Assembly (NCBI RefSeq): GCF_009930815.1
Contig: NZ_CP022222.1
Span: 5,188,501-5,252,500, forward strand
From: Bradyrhizobium sp. CCBAU 051011
GTDB taxonomy: Bacteria; Pseudomonadota; Alphaproteobacteria; Rhizobiales; Xanthobacteraceae
Length of the DNA: 64,000 nt
Direction: 5' to 3'
The notes beneath the pieces are model-generated. The model made no database searches. It had not been told where the DNA came from and worked only from the letters and a program-made list of their open reading frames with translations. The first letter of the stretch is position 1, and the number at the start of each line of letters is the position of its first letter. Made by a program: the position numbers and the translations under genes. Below, in pieces: positions 8,870 to 21,278 of this stretch.

Positions 8870-10057
8870 ATGCCGATCGTCACCGACGCTGCTTTCATCC
8901 TGCCCGACGATTTCGCCGACGCCGCGCTGATGGGGCGGATCTGGCGTCCCGACCTTGCCGGGCCGTCGGTGGTCGCGATTCGTCAGGACGGCGTGTTCGA
9001 CGTCACCGACGAATTTCCCACCGCCAGCCAGCTTGCCGCCGTTGCCGATCCGGCCGGGGCGCTGCGTGCTGCGCGTGGCGAGCGGGTTGGCGCGCTGCAG
9101 GATCTCCTGAACAATACGCCGCCCGACACCCGCGACCCGGCCAGGCCATGGTTGCTGGCCCCGATCGACCTGCAGGTGATCAAGGCCGCCGGCGTCACCT
9201 TCGCCGTCTCGATGCTTGAGCGGGTGATCGAGGAGCGAGCGCGCGGCAATCCGGATTCGGCGGAAGCGATCCGGGCCGAGGTGACGCGGATCGTCGGCAC
9301 CGATCTGTCGCAATTGAAGCCGGGCTCGGCCGAAGCGCAGCATGTCAAGGACGTGCTGGTTTCGCAGAACGCCTGGAGCCAGTATCTCGAAGTCGGCATC
9401 GGGCCGGATGCCGAGGTGTTCACCAAGGCTCCCGTGCTGTCGGCGGTCGGCACCTGCGTGGATGCGGGCCTGCATCCGAAATCGACCTGGAATAATCCAG
9501 AGCCCGAGGTGGTGCTGGTGGTAGCCAGCGATGGCCGCATCGTCGGCGCCACACTCGGCAACGATGTCAATCTCCGCGACTTCGAGGGGCGCTCGGCGCT
9601 GTTGTTATCCAAGGCGAAGGACAACAACGCGTCCTGTGCCATCGGCCCGTTCGTGCGATTCTTCGACGCGAGCTTCACGCTCGACGACGTCAGGAAGATG
9701 GATATCTCGCTGGAAGTGAAGGGACCGGAGGGTTTCGTCCTGCACGGCGCATCCTCGTTGACAAAGATCAGCCGCGATCCGGCCGACATCGTCGGGCAGA
9801 CGATCAACGAGAACCATCAGTATCCCGACGGCTTCGTGTTGTTCCTCGGCACGATGTTCGCGCCGATCCAGGACCGTTTCGCGAAGGGGCAGGGGTTTAC
9901 CCACGTGGAAGGCGATCTGGTGACGGTCGCCACGCCGAAACTCGGCCGGCTGACCAACCGCATGCGTCACAGCGGCGATTGTGAACCCTGGCGGTTCGGC
10001 CTGACCGAGCTCTTCGCCACGTTGATGCGCCGTAAGGCCGGCCGAAGCAGCAATTAG
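8870..10057 (+). CDS. Fumarylacetoacetate hydrolase (FAH) family protein
   Basis: 395 residues. The C-terminal two thirds show the FAH fold: NPEPEVVLVV (metal-binding acidic residues), GATLGNDVNLRDFEGR, the following KAKDNNASCAIGPF, and a late QDRFAKGQGFTHVEGDLV segment. Members cleave C-C bonds or dehydrate 2-keto-3-deoxy sugar acids; the long N-terminal part resembles the subgroup linked to sugar-acid dehydration (2-dehydro-3-deoxy-arabinonate dehydratase type). Paired with a Gfo/Idh/MocA oxidoreductase just downstream, a sugar or polyol catabolic role is likely. The exact substrate cannot be read from sequence. Confidence 0.85.
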   Translation: MPIVTDAAFILPDDFADAALMGRIWRPDLAGPSVVAIRQDGVFDVTDEFPTASQLAAVADPAGALRAARGERVGALQDLLNNTPPDTRDPARPWLLAPIDLQVIKAAGVTFAVSMLERVIEERARGNPDSAEAIRAEVTRIVGTDLSQLKPGSAEAQHVKDVLVSQNAWSQYLEVGIGPDAEVFTKAPVLSAVGTCVDAGLHPKSTWNNPEPEVVLVVASDGRIVGATLGNDVNLRDFEGRSALLLSKAKDNNASCAIGPFVRFFDASFTLDDVRKMDISLEVKGPEGFVLHGASSLTKISRDPADIVGQTINENHQYPDGFVLFLGTMFAPIQDRFAKGQGFTHVEGDLVTVATPKLGRLTNRMRHSGDCEPWRFGLTELFATLMRRKAGRSSN

Positions 10058-10112
10058 CGCCCCGAACCACGCCAGCAATTCGGTCTTGGTCGACGAGGGA
10101 GGCATTCCGCAG

Positions 10113-11282
10113 ATGGCGAAAATCAGGATCGGCCTGGCCGGCTGCGGCTTCGTGTCCGAGCTGCACATGCATGCCTACCGTCGCGTTTACGGTGTGAACG
10201 TTGAGGTCGCCGCTGTTGCTGCGAGAGGCAATCATGTCGTCGAGTTTGCCGGCCGCCACCAGATTCCGACGGTCTATCGCAGCTTTCGCGACCTCATCGC
10301 CGATGCTGATCTCGACGTCATCGATATCTGCACGCCGCCCAATCTGCACACCTCGATGATCGTCGAGGCGATGCAGGCCGGCAAACACGTCATCTGCGAA
10401 AAGCCGTTCGCCGGCTATTTCGGCCGGGATGGCGACACGGCGCCGATCGGCAAGCATGTGCCGAAGGCATTGATGTATGAGCGCGTGCTGGAGGAAATGG
10501 AGAAGACCCGCGCGGCAATCGGCAACACCGGCAAGCTCTTCATGTATGCCGAGGACTGGATCTACGCGCCGGCGGTGACCAAGACTGTGGAGATCCTCAA
10601 AGCCACCAGGGACAAGATCCTGTTCATGAAGGGGGAGGAGAGCCACTCCGGCTCGCATGCCGCGCACGCCGCGCAATGGGCGATGACCGGCGGCGGCTCG
10701 TTGATCCGGATGGGATGCCATCCATTGTCGGCGGTGCTCTATCTCAAGCAGGTCGAGGCGAAGGCGCGCGGCGAGACGATCGGTGTTGCCAGCGTGACGT
10801 GTGACGTCGGCAACGTGACGGCGTGCCTGCGTCCGGACGAACGGACCGCACTCAAGGCCAATCCCGTGGATGTCGAGGATTGGGGCGTGCTCACGGCCAC
10901 CTTCTCGGACGGTACCAAGGCCACGGTGTTTTCCGGCGACATGATCCTTGGCGGCGTCCGCAACCTGATCGAAACCTATACCAGCAGCGGCTCGCTGTTC
11001 GCCAACATCACGCCGAACACGCACATGATGAGCTATCAGACCAGCGAGGAGAAGCTGGCCAACGTCTACATTACTGAAAAAGTCGACCGGAAGACCGGCT
11101 GGCAATACATCTGCCTCGAAGAGGAATGGACGCGCGGCTACACGCAGGAAATCCAGGATTTCATGGAATGCGTGGCGACAGGCCGCCAGCCGCTCTCGGA
11201 TCTGACGCTGGCCTTTGAGACCATCAAGGTCAACTACGCCGGCTATTGGGCGGCGGAGGAGGGGCGGCGCGTGACGCTTTAA
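10113..11282 (+). CDS. Gfo/Idh/MocA family NAD(P)-dependent oxidoreductase
   Basis: About 389 residues. The N-terminal Rossmann segment IGLAGCGFVSELHMHAY and the family signature EKPFAGYF (Glu-Lys-Pro) near residue 98 identify the family; the C-terminal alpha/beta domain contains a long HSGSHAAHAAQW stretch. Such enzymes act on sugars, inositols or related cyclic polyols. The ATG at 10113 is preferred because GAGGGAGG lies 10 nt upstream; a TTG at 10086 would extend it by nine residues. It follows the FAH-family gene by 55 bp, probably one operon. Substrate unknown. Confidence 0.85.
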   Translation: MAKIRIGLAGCGFVSELHMHAYRRVYGVNVEVAAVAARGNHVVEFAGRHQIPTVYRSFRDLIADADLDVIDICTPPNLHTSMIVEAMQAGKHVICEKPFAGYFGRDGDTAPIGKHVPKALMYERVLEEMEKTRAAIGNTGKLFMYAEDWIYAPAVTKTVEILKATRDKILFMKGEESHSGSHAAHAAQWAMTGGGSLIRMGCHPLSAVLYLKQVEAKARGETIGVASVTCDVGNVTACLRPDERTALKANPVDVEDWGVLTATFSDGTKATVFSGDMILGGVRNLIETYTSSGSLFANITPNTHMMSYQTSEEKLANVYITEKVDRKTGWQYICLEEEWTRGYTQEIQDFMECVATGRQPLSDLTLAFETIKVNYAGYWAAEEGRRVTL

Positions 11283-11290
11283 CGGCAATC

Positions 11291-11451
11291 TCTCTTCTCG
11301 CCTTGTGGGAGAAGGTGGCACGCGCAGCGTGCCGGATGAGGGGTTCTGTCCGCGGACTCAATTGCGAGAGGTTCATTCGCGGAGAGAGATCCGTCGCTCT
11401 TCGATGCGAAGCATCGAAGCCACCCTCTCCCAACAGCAAGGGGAGAGGGTG
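11291..11451. repeat. Palindromic intergenic repeat element
   Basis: A 160-bp element between convergent genes with imperfect outer inverted repeats (11297-11318 against 11420-11445; the right arm reads CCACCCTCTCCC). Inside are two perfect hairpins: GGCACGC-GCA-GCGTGCC (11317-11333) and CTTCGATGC-GAA-GCATCGAAG (11399-11419). This pattern, with GTGGGAGAAGGTGG next to GCCGGATGAGGGG, matches a repeat type I know as common between genes in Bradyrhizobium-like genomes. It may also end transcription from both sides. Confidence 0.7.
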
Positions 11452-11461
11452 AAAGATCGAC

Positions 11462-12772
11462 CTACGCCGCATACACCGACGATTTCGGCAGCGGGAATAC
11501 CGGGTCCTGCGTCCTGATATTGGTCGGCCAGACCACCGAGATATGCTCGCCGGCATTCTGCATCACGACAGGGGTCGAGCGCTCGTTCTGGCCGGAGAGC
11601 GGCGTGCCGGGCCGATAGAATTTCACGCCATAGCCCTGGATGGTGCCGCCCGGCGGGATATCGACGTCGAGCGCCGCCTTGCGAATGGCTTCGGGATCGA
11701 AGCCGCCATACTTCTCCTTGGCCACCGGCAGCACGCTGTTGAGCAGGATCCAGGTCTGATTGAAGCCCATCGAGCAGTGCGGCGGAATATCGGTCGCGTT
11801 GGTCTTCTCCTTGTAGCGCGCGATCATCACCTTGGTGAGGTCGCCGATCCCGGGCGCGAGCTTCGAAGCATCGAGCAACTGTGCCGGCACCGGATCGATA
11901 TTGCAGAAATTGTCGATGTCGGCGCCGAAGGTCGCCCGCAATTTGTCGAGCTGGCTGTAGCCGGCGCCGGCGCCGAACAGCATCTTGAACTTGAGGCCGT
12001 TCTCGCGCGCCTGGCGCAGGAACAGGGTGATATCAGGGTTGTATCCCGCGTGCGAGATGACGTCGGCCCTGGCGCGCTTGATCTTGGTTACCAGCACTGA
12101 GAGGTCGGGGGCGGATGCAGAATAGCCTTCCTTGAGCACGACCTGCAGGCCGGCCTCCTTCGCATAGGCCTCATCGGCGGCGGCGACACCGACCCCATAA
12201 GGACCATCCTCGTGGATCAGCGCGACCTTGACGTCCTTGGGCTCCATGCCGAGCTTCGCCTTGGCGTGCTCAGTGATGAAGCTCGCAAAGGCCTGGCCAT
12301 ATTGGTCGGAATGAATCTGCGCGCGGAAGACGTATTGCAGGTTCTTGTCCTTGAACACGGCGGTCGAAACCGCGGTCGTGATCCAGAGGATCTTCTTCTG
12401 CTGCTCGACCTTGGCCGCGAGCGGGACCGCATGCGAACTCGCGTAGACGCCGTTGATGATGTCGATCTTCTCCTGGTCGATCAGGCGATTGGCCTCGTTG
12501 ATCGCGACATCGGGCTTGCTCTGGGAATCCGCGGCGATGGCGGCAACCTTGTACTTGCCGCCGACGCCACCCTTTTCGTTGACGAGGTCGATGGCGATCT
12601 GCGCACCGATCGAGGACGCGACGGAGCCGCCCGCGGCAAAGGGACCGGTCAGATCGTAAATCAGACCGATGCGGACCGTCTCGGCTTGCGCCTGCGCGCG
12701 GGTCCAATCGAAGGTGAATGCAGCGGCGGCAGCCGCAGAAGTCTTCAGCAGTGTTCTGCGTGAAGTCGGCAT
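11462..12772 (-). CDS. LivK-type ABC transporter substrate-binding protein
   Basis: 436 residues, periplasmic binding protein of the branched-chain amino-acid class (Peripla_BP_6). The N-terminus has a twin-arginine motif SRRTLLK followed by a hydrophobic Ala-rich segment, so export by Tat is likely. The mature part begins VRIGLIYDLTGPFAAGG, the standard start of this fold, and contains NGVYASSHAVPLA and GYNPDITLFLRQ. GGGAGGA precedes the ATG. No permease or ATPase genes are adjacent, so it is an orphan here. Its ligand could be a substrate of the neighbouring FAH/oxidoreductase pair, though these run in the opposite direction; ligand unknown. Confidence 0.88.
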   Translation of the reverse strand: MPTSRRTLLKTSAAAAAAFTFDWTRAQAQAETVRIGLIYDLTGPFAAGGSVASSIGAQIAIDLVNEKGGVGGKYKVAAIAADSQSKPDVAINEANRLIDQEKIDIINGVYASSHAVPLAAKVEQQKKILWITTAVSTAVFKDKNLQYVFRAQIHSDQYGQAFASFITEHAKAKLGMEPKDVKVALIHEDGPYGVGVAAADEAYAKEAGLQVVLKEGYSASAPDLSVLVTKIKRARADVISHAGYNPDITLFLRQARENGLKFKMLFGAGAGYSQLDKLRATFGADIDNFCNIDPVPAQLLDASKLAPGIGDLTKVMIARYKEKTNATDIPPHCSMGFNQTWILLNSVLPVAKEKYGGFDPEAIRKAALDVDIPPGGTIQGYGVKFYRPGTPLSGQNERSTPVVMQNAGEHISVVWPTNIRTQDPVFPLPKSSVYAA

Positions 12773-12994
12773 CGTGTCCTCCCTTTTTTATCTGTTTTAT
12801 CTGTCGCCGGGACAGCTTGTCTGCGCTTTTTGCCAAGTATTTGGAGAAGAGGACAGGATGTCAACCTGTCGGCGACTGCTGCTTGATTAGGTCCGGTGGC
12901 GTGCCGGGAGGGAGGTACTCAGACTTTCGTCTCATCGCACCATCCAGGGCCGATGATCGGCATTCCGCAGTCTTTATTGGCTGCTCGGGCAACG

Positions 12995-13966
12995 TCACCG
13001 CCGCTTGCCGCGCGCCGACGTCCGGGTGATCCTGATCCTGCCCTGGGTTCGCGGCAGGAATTGCGCGCCGCGGGCGCTGAGGAAGTCCAGCATGGCGCGC
13101 GCCGGGGGCAGAAGGATCTTGTCCTTGCGGGAGAGGGCGAACCATTGCCTGACAATGGGAAGGCCGACTACATCCAGCGTGACCAGCCGTCGCTCGTCGA
13201 GTTCGGTGGCGACCGTATGCGCGGAAATAAATGCAATGCCGAGTCCGGCGATCACCGCCTGCTTGATCGTCTCATTGCTGCTCATCGCCATGCCGATGTT
13301 CGGGCGAATCCCTGCCGTCTCGAACAGTTGCTCCATCAGGCCGCGCGTCCCCGAGCCGGGCTCGCGCATCAGGAACGTCTCGTTGGCGAGGTCGCTCAGC
13401 GCAATGCGCGACTTTCGCGCCAGGCGATGGCTGGTCGGCGCGATAATGACATGCGGATGATCGCCGATCGGATGGACGTCCATCTCGATGTCGGCCGGGG
13501 GGCGGCCCATGATCGCGAAGTCGAGATCGTAGCCGCGTAGTGCGGTGCCGATCTCCTGGCGGTTTCCGATCGAGAGCGTGACATCGATATTCGGATGCCG
13601 TTTCGAAAATCCCGAGATCATGAACGGCACGAAATATTTCGCAGTACTGACCGCGCCGATCGAGATGCGCCCTGCCGTTTTGCCTGCGATCATCTCCAGC
13701 GAGGTTTCGCAGTCTGCAATCGCCGCTTCGATGCGCTCCGAAAGCGTCAGCACCTCGCGCCCGGCGTCGGTCAGCAGCATGCCGTCATTGGTGCGCTGGA
13801 TCAGCGGCACACCCGCAATCTCCTGCAGATTGCGGATCTGCAACGTGACCGCCGGCTGCGTCAGATGCAGTCGCTTCGCGGCCGCGGTAACCGACCGATC
13901 GCTGTGAACGGCTGCCAGCGCGCGCAACTGGCGAATGGTCAATTCTCGCCGAAACCTGTTTGCCAT
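12995..13966 (-). CDS. cbbR: LysR-family regulator CbbR of the Calvin cycle operon
   Basis: About 323 residues. An N-terminal winged helix (LRALAAVHSDRSVTAAAKRL then LTQPAVTLQI) is followed by a LysR effector domain. CbbR activates cbb operons in response to metabolites such as RuBP or ATP/NADPH status. It is divergent from cbbF, the standard arrangement. The ATG at 13966 is preferred over a TTG at 13978, because GGACAGG lies just upstream and the protein then begins ANRFRRELTIRQL. The 222 bp between its stop and the LivK-type gene show no further gene. Confidence 0.92.
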   Translation of the reverse strand: MANRFRRELTIRQLRALAAVHSDRSVTAAAKRLHLTQPAVTLQIRNLQEIAGVPLIQRTNDGMLLTDAGREVLTLSERIEAAIADCETSLEMIAGKTAGRISIGAVSTAKYFVPFMISGFSKRHPNIDVTLSIGNRQEIGTALRGYDLDFAIMGRPPADIEMDVHPIGDHPHVIIAPTSHRLARKSRIALSDLANETFLMREPGSGTRGLMEQLFETAGIRPNIGMAMSSNETIKQAVIAGLGIAFISAHTVATELDERRLVTLDVVGLPIVRQWFALSRKDKILLPPARAMLDFLSARGAQFLPRTQGRIRITRTSARGKRR

Positions 13967-13978
13967 GGGCCTGTCCAA

Positions 13979-14015
13979 TATAAGAAAAACTTTGGCAAAG
14001 CCAAAGATAAGAAAA
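13979..14015. promoter_or_regulatory. Putative CbbR operator in the cbbR-cbbF intergenic region
   Basis: A perfect inverted repeat CTTTGGC-AAA-GCCAAAG (13990-14006) is flanked by two direct copies of ATAAGAAAA (13980-13988 and 14007-14015). LysR regulators bind such sites between divergent genes. The site lies just upstream of cbbR and about 100 bp before the cbbF start. Binding is inferred from symmetry and position. Confidence 0.6.
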
Positions 14016-14116
14016 TTTCACTAATTTTGCAAACTGGGTTGTTGTTAGGCGCGGAGTGCGGATGGGCACGACGCTTTGCAATCGCCCCGAAAGCGGGCGC
14101 CAAACGGGGAACGGCC

Positions 14117-15154
14117 ATGGGCGCACGCGTGACCTTGTGCTCGCATCTTGATCAAACGGGGTCGGAGACACCGGTCGGGCCGGCCGTGTCCACCGTGATT
14201 GAGGCGATCGCTGCTGCGGCGATCGGCCTTGCCGATCTCATTGCCGACGGACCGTTGGCGGGCATTACCGGGAAAACCGATAGCGTCAATTCCGACGGCG
14301 ATTTTCAGAGAGACATCGATCTCGCCGCCGACGGAATGATGCGCGCAGCGTTGCGCAAGTCGCCGGTCGCCGCCGTTCTATCAGAGGAATCGGAACTGCC
14401 GGAAGTGTTCGATGCCGGGGCATCGCTCTGCGTCGCGATCGATCCGCTCGACGGGTCCGCCAACCTCGAAAACAACATTTCCGTCGGAACCATCTTTTCG
14501 ATCCGCTCGCGCGGCAACGACATCGTCTCCACTTTCTTCGAGCCCGGCACGGCGCAGTGCGCGGCAGGCTTCGTGGTCTATGGCCCGCAAACCACGCTGG
14601 TGCTGGCGTTCGACGAGCGCGTCGACATCTTCATTCTGGACCGGCGCGCGAGGGAATTCCTGCTGATCGCGCGCCGCGTCAGGATCGCGCCCGACACGCC
14701 CGAATTCGCCATCAATGCCTCGAACCGCCGGCACTGGCACGGACCGGTGCGGACCTATATCGACGAGTGCCTGGCCGGCACCAACGGCAGCTGCGCGGCC
14801 GATTTCAACATGCGCTGGATCGGCTCGCTGGTTGCGGAGTCGCTTCGCATTCTCGTTCGCGGCGGGGTGTTCCTGTATCCGGCGGATGCGCGACCGGCCT
14901 ATCGCGAGGGACGTCTTCGCCTGCTTTACGAGGCGCATCCGATGGCACTGGTGATGGAGTGGGCGGGCGGTGCCGCGACCACCGGCCGCCGCCGCATCCT
15001 CGAATTGTCGGCGAAAACGCCGCACCAGCGGGTGCCGCTGATCATGGGGTCGATGCGCGGCGTTCGCGACGTCACCGCCATTCATGAAGGCACCCAGCCG
15101 ATGTTCGACAACAGCGACGCGCCGCTATTCGCGCGGCGTGGCCTGTTTCGCTGA
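14117..15154 (+). CDS. cbbF: Fructose-1,6-bisphosphatase CbbF
   Basis: 345 residues, class I FBPase. The catalytic metal motif AIDPLDGSANLE is near residue 110, preceded by VLSEESE and followed by the SVGTIFSI core; the substrate phosphate-binding region YIDEC and FNMRWIGSLVAE lies in the second half. It dephosphorylates fructose-1,6- and probably sedoheptulose-1,7-bisphosphate in RuBP regeneration. The ATG at 14117 has GGGGA just upstream and begins the protein at the expected place; the open frame runs further upstream through the antisense strand of cbbR but that part is not coding. First gene of the cbb operon. Confidence 0.95.
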   Translation: MGARVTLCSHLDQTGSETPVGPAVSTVIEAIAAAAIGLADLIADGPLAGITGKTDSVNSDGDFQRDIDLAADGMMRAALRKSPVAAVLSEESELPEVFDAGASLCVAIDPLDGSANLENNISVGTIFSIRSRGNDIVSTFFEPGTAQCAAGFVVYGPQTTLVLAFDERVDIFILDRRAREFLLIARRVRIAPDTPEFAINASNRRHWHGPVRTYIDECLAGTNGSCAADFNMRWIGSLVAESLRILVRGGVFLYPADARPAYREGRLRLLYEAHPMALVMEWAGGAATTGRRRILELSAKTPHQRVPLIMGSMRGVRDVTAIHEGTQPMFDNSDAPLFARRGLFR

Positions 15155-15169
15155 CAGGGAAGAGCGCAG

Positions 15170-16045
15170 ATGTCACGCAGCTACCCCATCATATCGATTA
15201 CGGGTTCATCGGGCGCCGGCACGACGTCGGTGAAGAAGACGTTTGAAAACATCTTCCGCCGCGAGAACGTCGCCGCCGCCTATGTCGAGGGTGACGCCTT
15301 CCATCGCTACAACCGCTTTGAGATGCGCACGAAAATGGCCGAGGAAGCCGAGCGCGGCAACAAGCATTTCAGCCATTTCAGCCCGGAAACCAACCTGTTC
15401 GAAGAGCTGGAGAAGCTGTTTCGCGACTACGGCGAGTCCGGGACCGGCACCACGCGGCACTACGTCCATGACGATGAGGAAGCAAGACTGTACGGCGCAA
15501 AGCCGGGCACATTCACCGAATGGGCGCCGCTGCCGGAAAATTCCGATCTGTTGTTCTATGAGGGACTGCATGGCGCTGTCGTGACCGACAAGGTCAACAT
15601 CGCGCAACATGCCGACCTCAAGATCGGCGTCGTTCCCGTCATCAATCTGGAATGGATCCAAAAGCTGCATCGCGATCGCCGCGACCGCGGTTACACCGCA
15701 GAAGCGGTGACCGACACGATCCTGCGGCGGATGCCTGACTACGTGAACTATATCTGTCCGCAGTTCACCGAGACCGACATCAATTTCCAGCGGGTGCCGA
15801 CCGTCGACACCTCGAATCCCTTCATCGCGCGTTGGATACCGACGCCGGACGAATCGATGGTGGTGATCCGGCTGAAGAATCCGCGCGGCATCGATTTTCC
15901 CTATCTGCTGTCGATGATCCCAAACAGCTTCATGTCGCGCGCCAATTCGATCGTGATCCATGGCTCGAAGCTCGACCTCGCCATGCAGCTCATCCTCACC
16001 CCGCTGATCCTGCAACTGATGGAACGTAAGAGGCGCATGATATGA
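15170..16045 (+). CDS. cbbP: Phosphoribulokinase CbbP
   Basis: 291 residues, class I (bacterial, octameric) phosphoribulokinase. The P-loop GSSGAGTTS is at residues 12-20, followed by [10 protein letters not shown], with the catalytic Asp in the GDAFHR region and FYEGLHGA as the Walker B region. It phosphorylates ribulose-5-phosphate to RuBP, the committed step that supplies RuBisCO. It begins 15 bp after cbbF and its stop overlaps the cbbT start (ATGA), indicating translational coupling. Length and all motifs are normal. Confidence 0.96.
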   Translation: MSRSYPIISITGSSGAGTTSVKKTFENIFRRENVAAAYVEGDAFHRYNRFEMRTKMAEEAERGNKHFSHFSPETNLFEELEKLFRDYGESGTGTTRHYVHDDEEARLYGAKPGTFTEWAPLPENSDLLFYEGLHGAVVTDKVNIAQHADLKIGVVPVINLEWIQKLHRDRRDRGYTAEAVTDTILRRMPDYVNYICPQFTETDINFQRVPTVDTSNPFIARWIPTPDESMVVIRLKNPRGIDFPYLLSMIPNSFMSRANSIVIHGSKLDLAMQLILTPLILQLMERKRRMI

Positions 16046-18081
16046 CCGATCTAGCTCTATCCCGCGTTGCCAACGATTCGACTGTTTCGCACGCGGAAAT
16101 GGCGAACGCGATCCGCTTCCTGGCCATCGACGCCGTCGAGAAGGCGAAGTCCGGCCATCCCGGCATGCCGATGGGAATGGCGGACGTCGCCACTGTGCTG
16201 TTCTCGCGTTTCCTCAAATTCGATGCCGCCGATCCGGCGTGGCCGGATCGCGACCGGTTCGTGCTGTCGGCCGGTCACGGCTCGATGCTCTTATATGCGC
16301 TGCTGAACCTGACCGGCTACGAGGGCGTGACGGCGGACGAACTGAAGGCGTTCAGGCAATGGGGATCGAAAACCCCTGGTCATCCCGAGTACGGACATAC
16401 GCCCGGCGTTGAGACGACCACGGGCCCGCTGGGGCAGGGCATTGCCACAGCGGTCGGCATGGCGCTGGCGGAGCGCCTGATGAACGCGCGCTTCGGCGAC
16501 GACCTCGTCGATCACTATACTTATGTGATCGCCGGCGACGGCTGTCTGATGGAGGGTCTCAGCCACGAAGCGATTTCGCTGGCGGGACATCTCAGGCTCA
16601 GCCGGTTGATCGTGCTCTATGATGACAACGAGATTTCGATCGACGGCGCCACGTCGTTGTCATGCTCGGATGACCAGCTTGCGCGCTTCAAGGCGTCCGG
16701 CTGGTCAGCGGTCCGGATCGATGGCCATGACCCCGAAGCGATTGCGGCAGCGATCCGTCGCGCCCGGCAGAGCGACCGGCCATCCCTGATTGCTTGCCGT
16801 ACGGTGATCGGTTTCGGCGCGCCGAATCGGCAGGGCACCGAAAAGGCGCATGGCGCGCCGCTCGGAGCCGATGAAGTCGGGAAAACGCGCGGCGCGTTGA
16901 ACTGGCCGCATGCGCCATTTGAGGTTCCGGAAGCCGTCATCGATGCCTGGCGCGAAATAGGTGCGCAGGGACATGCCTCTCGGCGCGCCTGGGTCGAGCG
17001 GAGCAGGCGGGTCAATTCGGCGGGACGGTCGCCGTTTCACGATGCGCTGAACCGGAATTTGCCCTGCGGATATGCCGACGTCATGGCGCAACTACGGGTC
17101 CGGTTCGGCAGCGAGCGGCCGCGGGTCGCCACCCGGCAGGCGTCGCAAACGGTGATCGACGCGATCGCCGAAGCGCTGCCGAATCTCCTCGGCGGCTCGG
17201 CTGATCTCACCCATTCGAACCTGACGCGCGCCAAGACGCAGCAATCGGTGCGGGCCGATAGGCTCGAAGGCAGCTATATTCATTACGGTGTCCGCGAACA
17301 TGCGATGGCTGCCGCGATGAACGGCATCGCGCTGCATGGCGGCTTCATTCCCTATGGCGGCACGTTTCTCAGCTTCGCTGATTACAGCCGCCCGGCGATC
17401 AGGCTGGCGGCGCTGATGGGCATCCGCGTCATCCATGTCATGACGCATGACTCGATCGGCCTGGGTGAGGACGGTCCGACGCATCAGCCCGTCGAGCATC
17501 TGGCGTCGCTGCGGGCCATCCCGAACTTGCTGGTATTTCGGCCCGGCGATGCCGTCGAGACCGCGGAGGCGTGGGATTGTGCATTGCGGCAGCTCAGCGC
17601 TCCGTCCGTGCTGTGCCTGTCGCGGCAGGCGGTCCCGACGTTCCGTGAAGTCACTGACCAAACCAATCTGGTCGCGTTCGGCGCTTACGTCGTCGTTGAA
17701 CCGGAGGCCGGCCGCGACGTCACTCTGATCGCAACGGGTTCCGAAGTATCGATCGCGCTCGAGGCGGCAAGATTGCTCGAGAAGGACAACGTCCGCGCCG
17801 CGGTGGTCTCGGCGCCGTGCTTCGATCTGTTTCGCCAGCAATCCCGCGAATATCGGACCGCCGTTCTGGGTCGCGTTCCAAGGGTAGGCGTTGAGGCCGC
17901 GGTCGAAGGCGACTGGGCCCACTGGCTTGGCGATCGCGGCGAATTCGTCGGCATGACCGGCTTTGGAGCATCCGCGCCGGCCGAGACGCTCTACCGCGAG
18001 TTCGGCATTACGCCGCAGGCGGTTGCGACCGCCGCCATGCGTTGCCTGGCCCGAACCAGAATGACGGAGACCTACGCATGA
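16042..18081 (+). CDS. cbbT: Transketolase CbbT
   Basis: 679 residues, thiamine diphosphate enzyme that moves two-carbon units in the Calvin cycle. TPP-binding segment [13 protein letters not shown] and Mg-binding [10 protein letters not shown] are in the N-terminal domain; [12 protein letters not shown] and [12 protein letters not shown] are classical transketolase blocks. The pyrimidine domain has [17 protein letters not shown], and the C-terminal domain is intact. It overlaps cbbP by four bases. A housekeeping tkt elsewhere is expected but not visible here. Confidence 0.95.
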   Translation: MTDLALSRVANDSTVSHAEMANAIRFLAIDAVEKAKSGHPGMPMGMADVATVLFSRFLKFDAADPAWPDRDRFVLSAGHGSMLLYALLNLTGYEGVTADELKAFRQWGSKTPGHPEYGHTPGVETTTGPLGQGIATAVGMALAERLMNARFGDDLVDHYTYVIAGDGCLMEGLSHEAISLAGHLRLSRLIVLYDDNEISIDGATSLSCSDDQLARFKASGWSAVRIDGHDPEAIAAAIRRARQSDRPSLIACRTVIGFGAPNRQGTEKAHGAPLGADEVGKTRGALNWPHAPFEVPEAVIDAWREIGAQGHASRRAWVERSRRVNSAGRSPFHDALNRNLPCGYADVMAQLRVRFGSERPRVATRQASQTVIDAIAEALPNLLGGSADLTHSNLTRAKTQQSVRADRLEGSYIHYGVREHAMAAAMNGIALHGGFIPYGGTFLSFADYSRPAIRLAALMGIRVIHVMTHDSIGLGEDGPTHQPVEHLASLRAIPNLLVFRPGDAVETAEAWDCALRQLSAPSVLCLSRQAVPTFREVTDQTNLVAFGAYVVVEPEAGRDVTLIATGSEVSIALEAARLLEKDNVRAAVVSAPCFDLFRQQSREYRTAVLGRVPRVGVEAAVEGDWAHWLGDRGEFVGMTGFGASAPAETLYREFGITPQAVATAAMRCLARTRMTETYA

Positions 18082-18118
18082 TGATGAACGTAACGCCGAA
18101 CCAGAAAAGGAGGCGCCG

Positions 18119-20720
<2,602 letters not shown>

Positions 20721-20732
20721 GGAGAGAAGATC

Positions 20733-21152
20733 ATGCGTATCACTCAGGGATGTTTTTCGTTTCTGCCTGATCTTACCGATGAGCAGATCACCCGGCAGGT
20801 GCAGTATTGCCTCGGCAAGGGATGGGCGGTGAACATCGAATTCACCGACGATCCGCACCCGCGCAATAATTTTTGGGAGATGTGGGGCCTGCCGATGTTC
20901 GACCTGCCCGATGCCGCGGGCGTGCTGATGGAACTCAACGAGTGCCGCAAGGTCTATGGCGATCGCTACATCCGGATGTCGGCCTACGATTCCAGCCATG
21001 GCTGGGAGTCGCTGCGGCTGTCGTTCATCGTCAACCGGCCGAAGGATGAGCCCGGCTTCCGCCTCGAACGCCACGAGATGGCCGGCCGCAACATCAGGTA
21101 CACGACGACATCCTATGCCGCCGACCGCCCGGAGGGCCGGCGCTACGGGTAA
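20733..21152 (+). CDS. cbbS: RuBisCO small subunit, form I (red type)
   Basis: 139 residues. The start [19 protein letters not shown] and the blocks [24 protein letters not shown] (positions about 30-53) and [13 protein letters not shown] near the C-terminus are typical of red-type small subunits, including the C-terminal extension absent from green types. It follows cbbL by 12 bp with GGAGAGAAG upstream, and together they form the L8S8 enzyme. A terminator-like hairpin follows it. Confidence 0.96.
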   Translation: MRITQGCFSFLPDLTDEQITRQVQYCLGKGWAVNIEFTDDPHPRNNFWEMWGLPMFDLPDAAGVLMELNECRKVYGDRYIRMSAYDSSHGWESLRLSFIVNRPKDEPGFRLERHEMAGRNIRYTTTSYAADRPEGRRYG

Positions 21153-21211
21153 ACAACTCCTCGGGCCGGCGGACGAGTTCTCCCTGATCGTTGCTGCGTT
21201 CGCCGGAACTG

Positions 21212-21249
21212 CTCCGTCGCTGTGCAAGCGGCGACGGAGGTTTTTTGTT
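21212..21249 (+). terminator. Rho-independent terminator between cbbS and cbbX
   Basis: A perfect 9-bp stem CTCCGTCGC (21212-21220) and GCGACGGAG (21231-21239), with a 10-nt loop, is followed by G and a T-rich tract (21241-21249). It should end most transcripts after cbbS and lower cbbX expression relative to cbbLS. Confidence 0.8.
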
Positions 21250-21278
21250 TCTCAGGAATGCGCGCTGAGGTTCGGCAG

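Noticed and set aside
9897..11321. Antisense frame of about 470 codons opposite the FAH and Gfo/Idh genes
   Set aside because: It covers two recognised genes and has Arg/His-rich composition without domain motifs.
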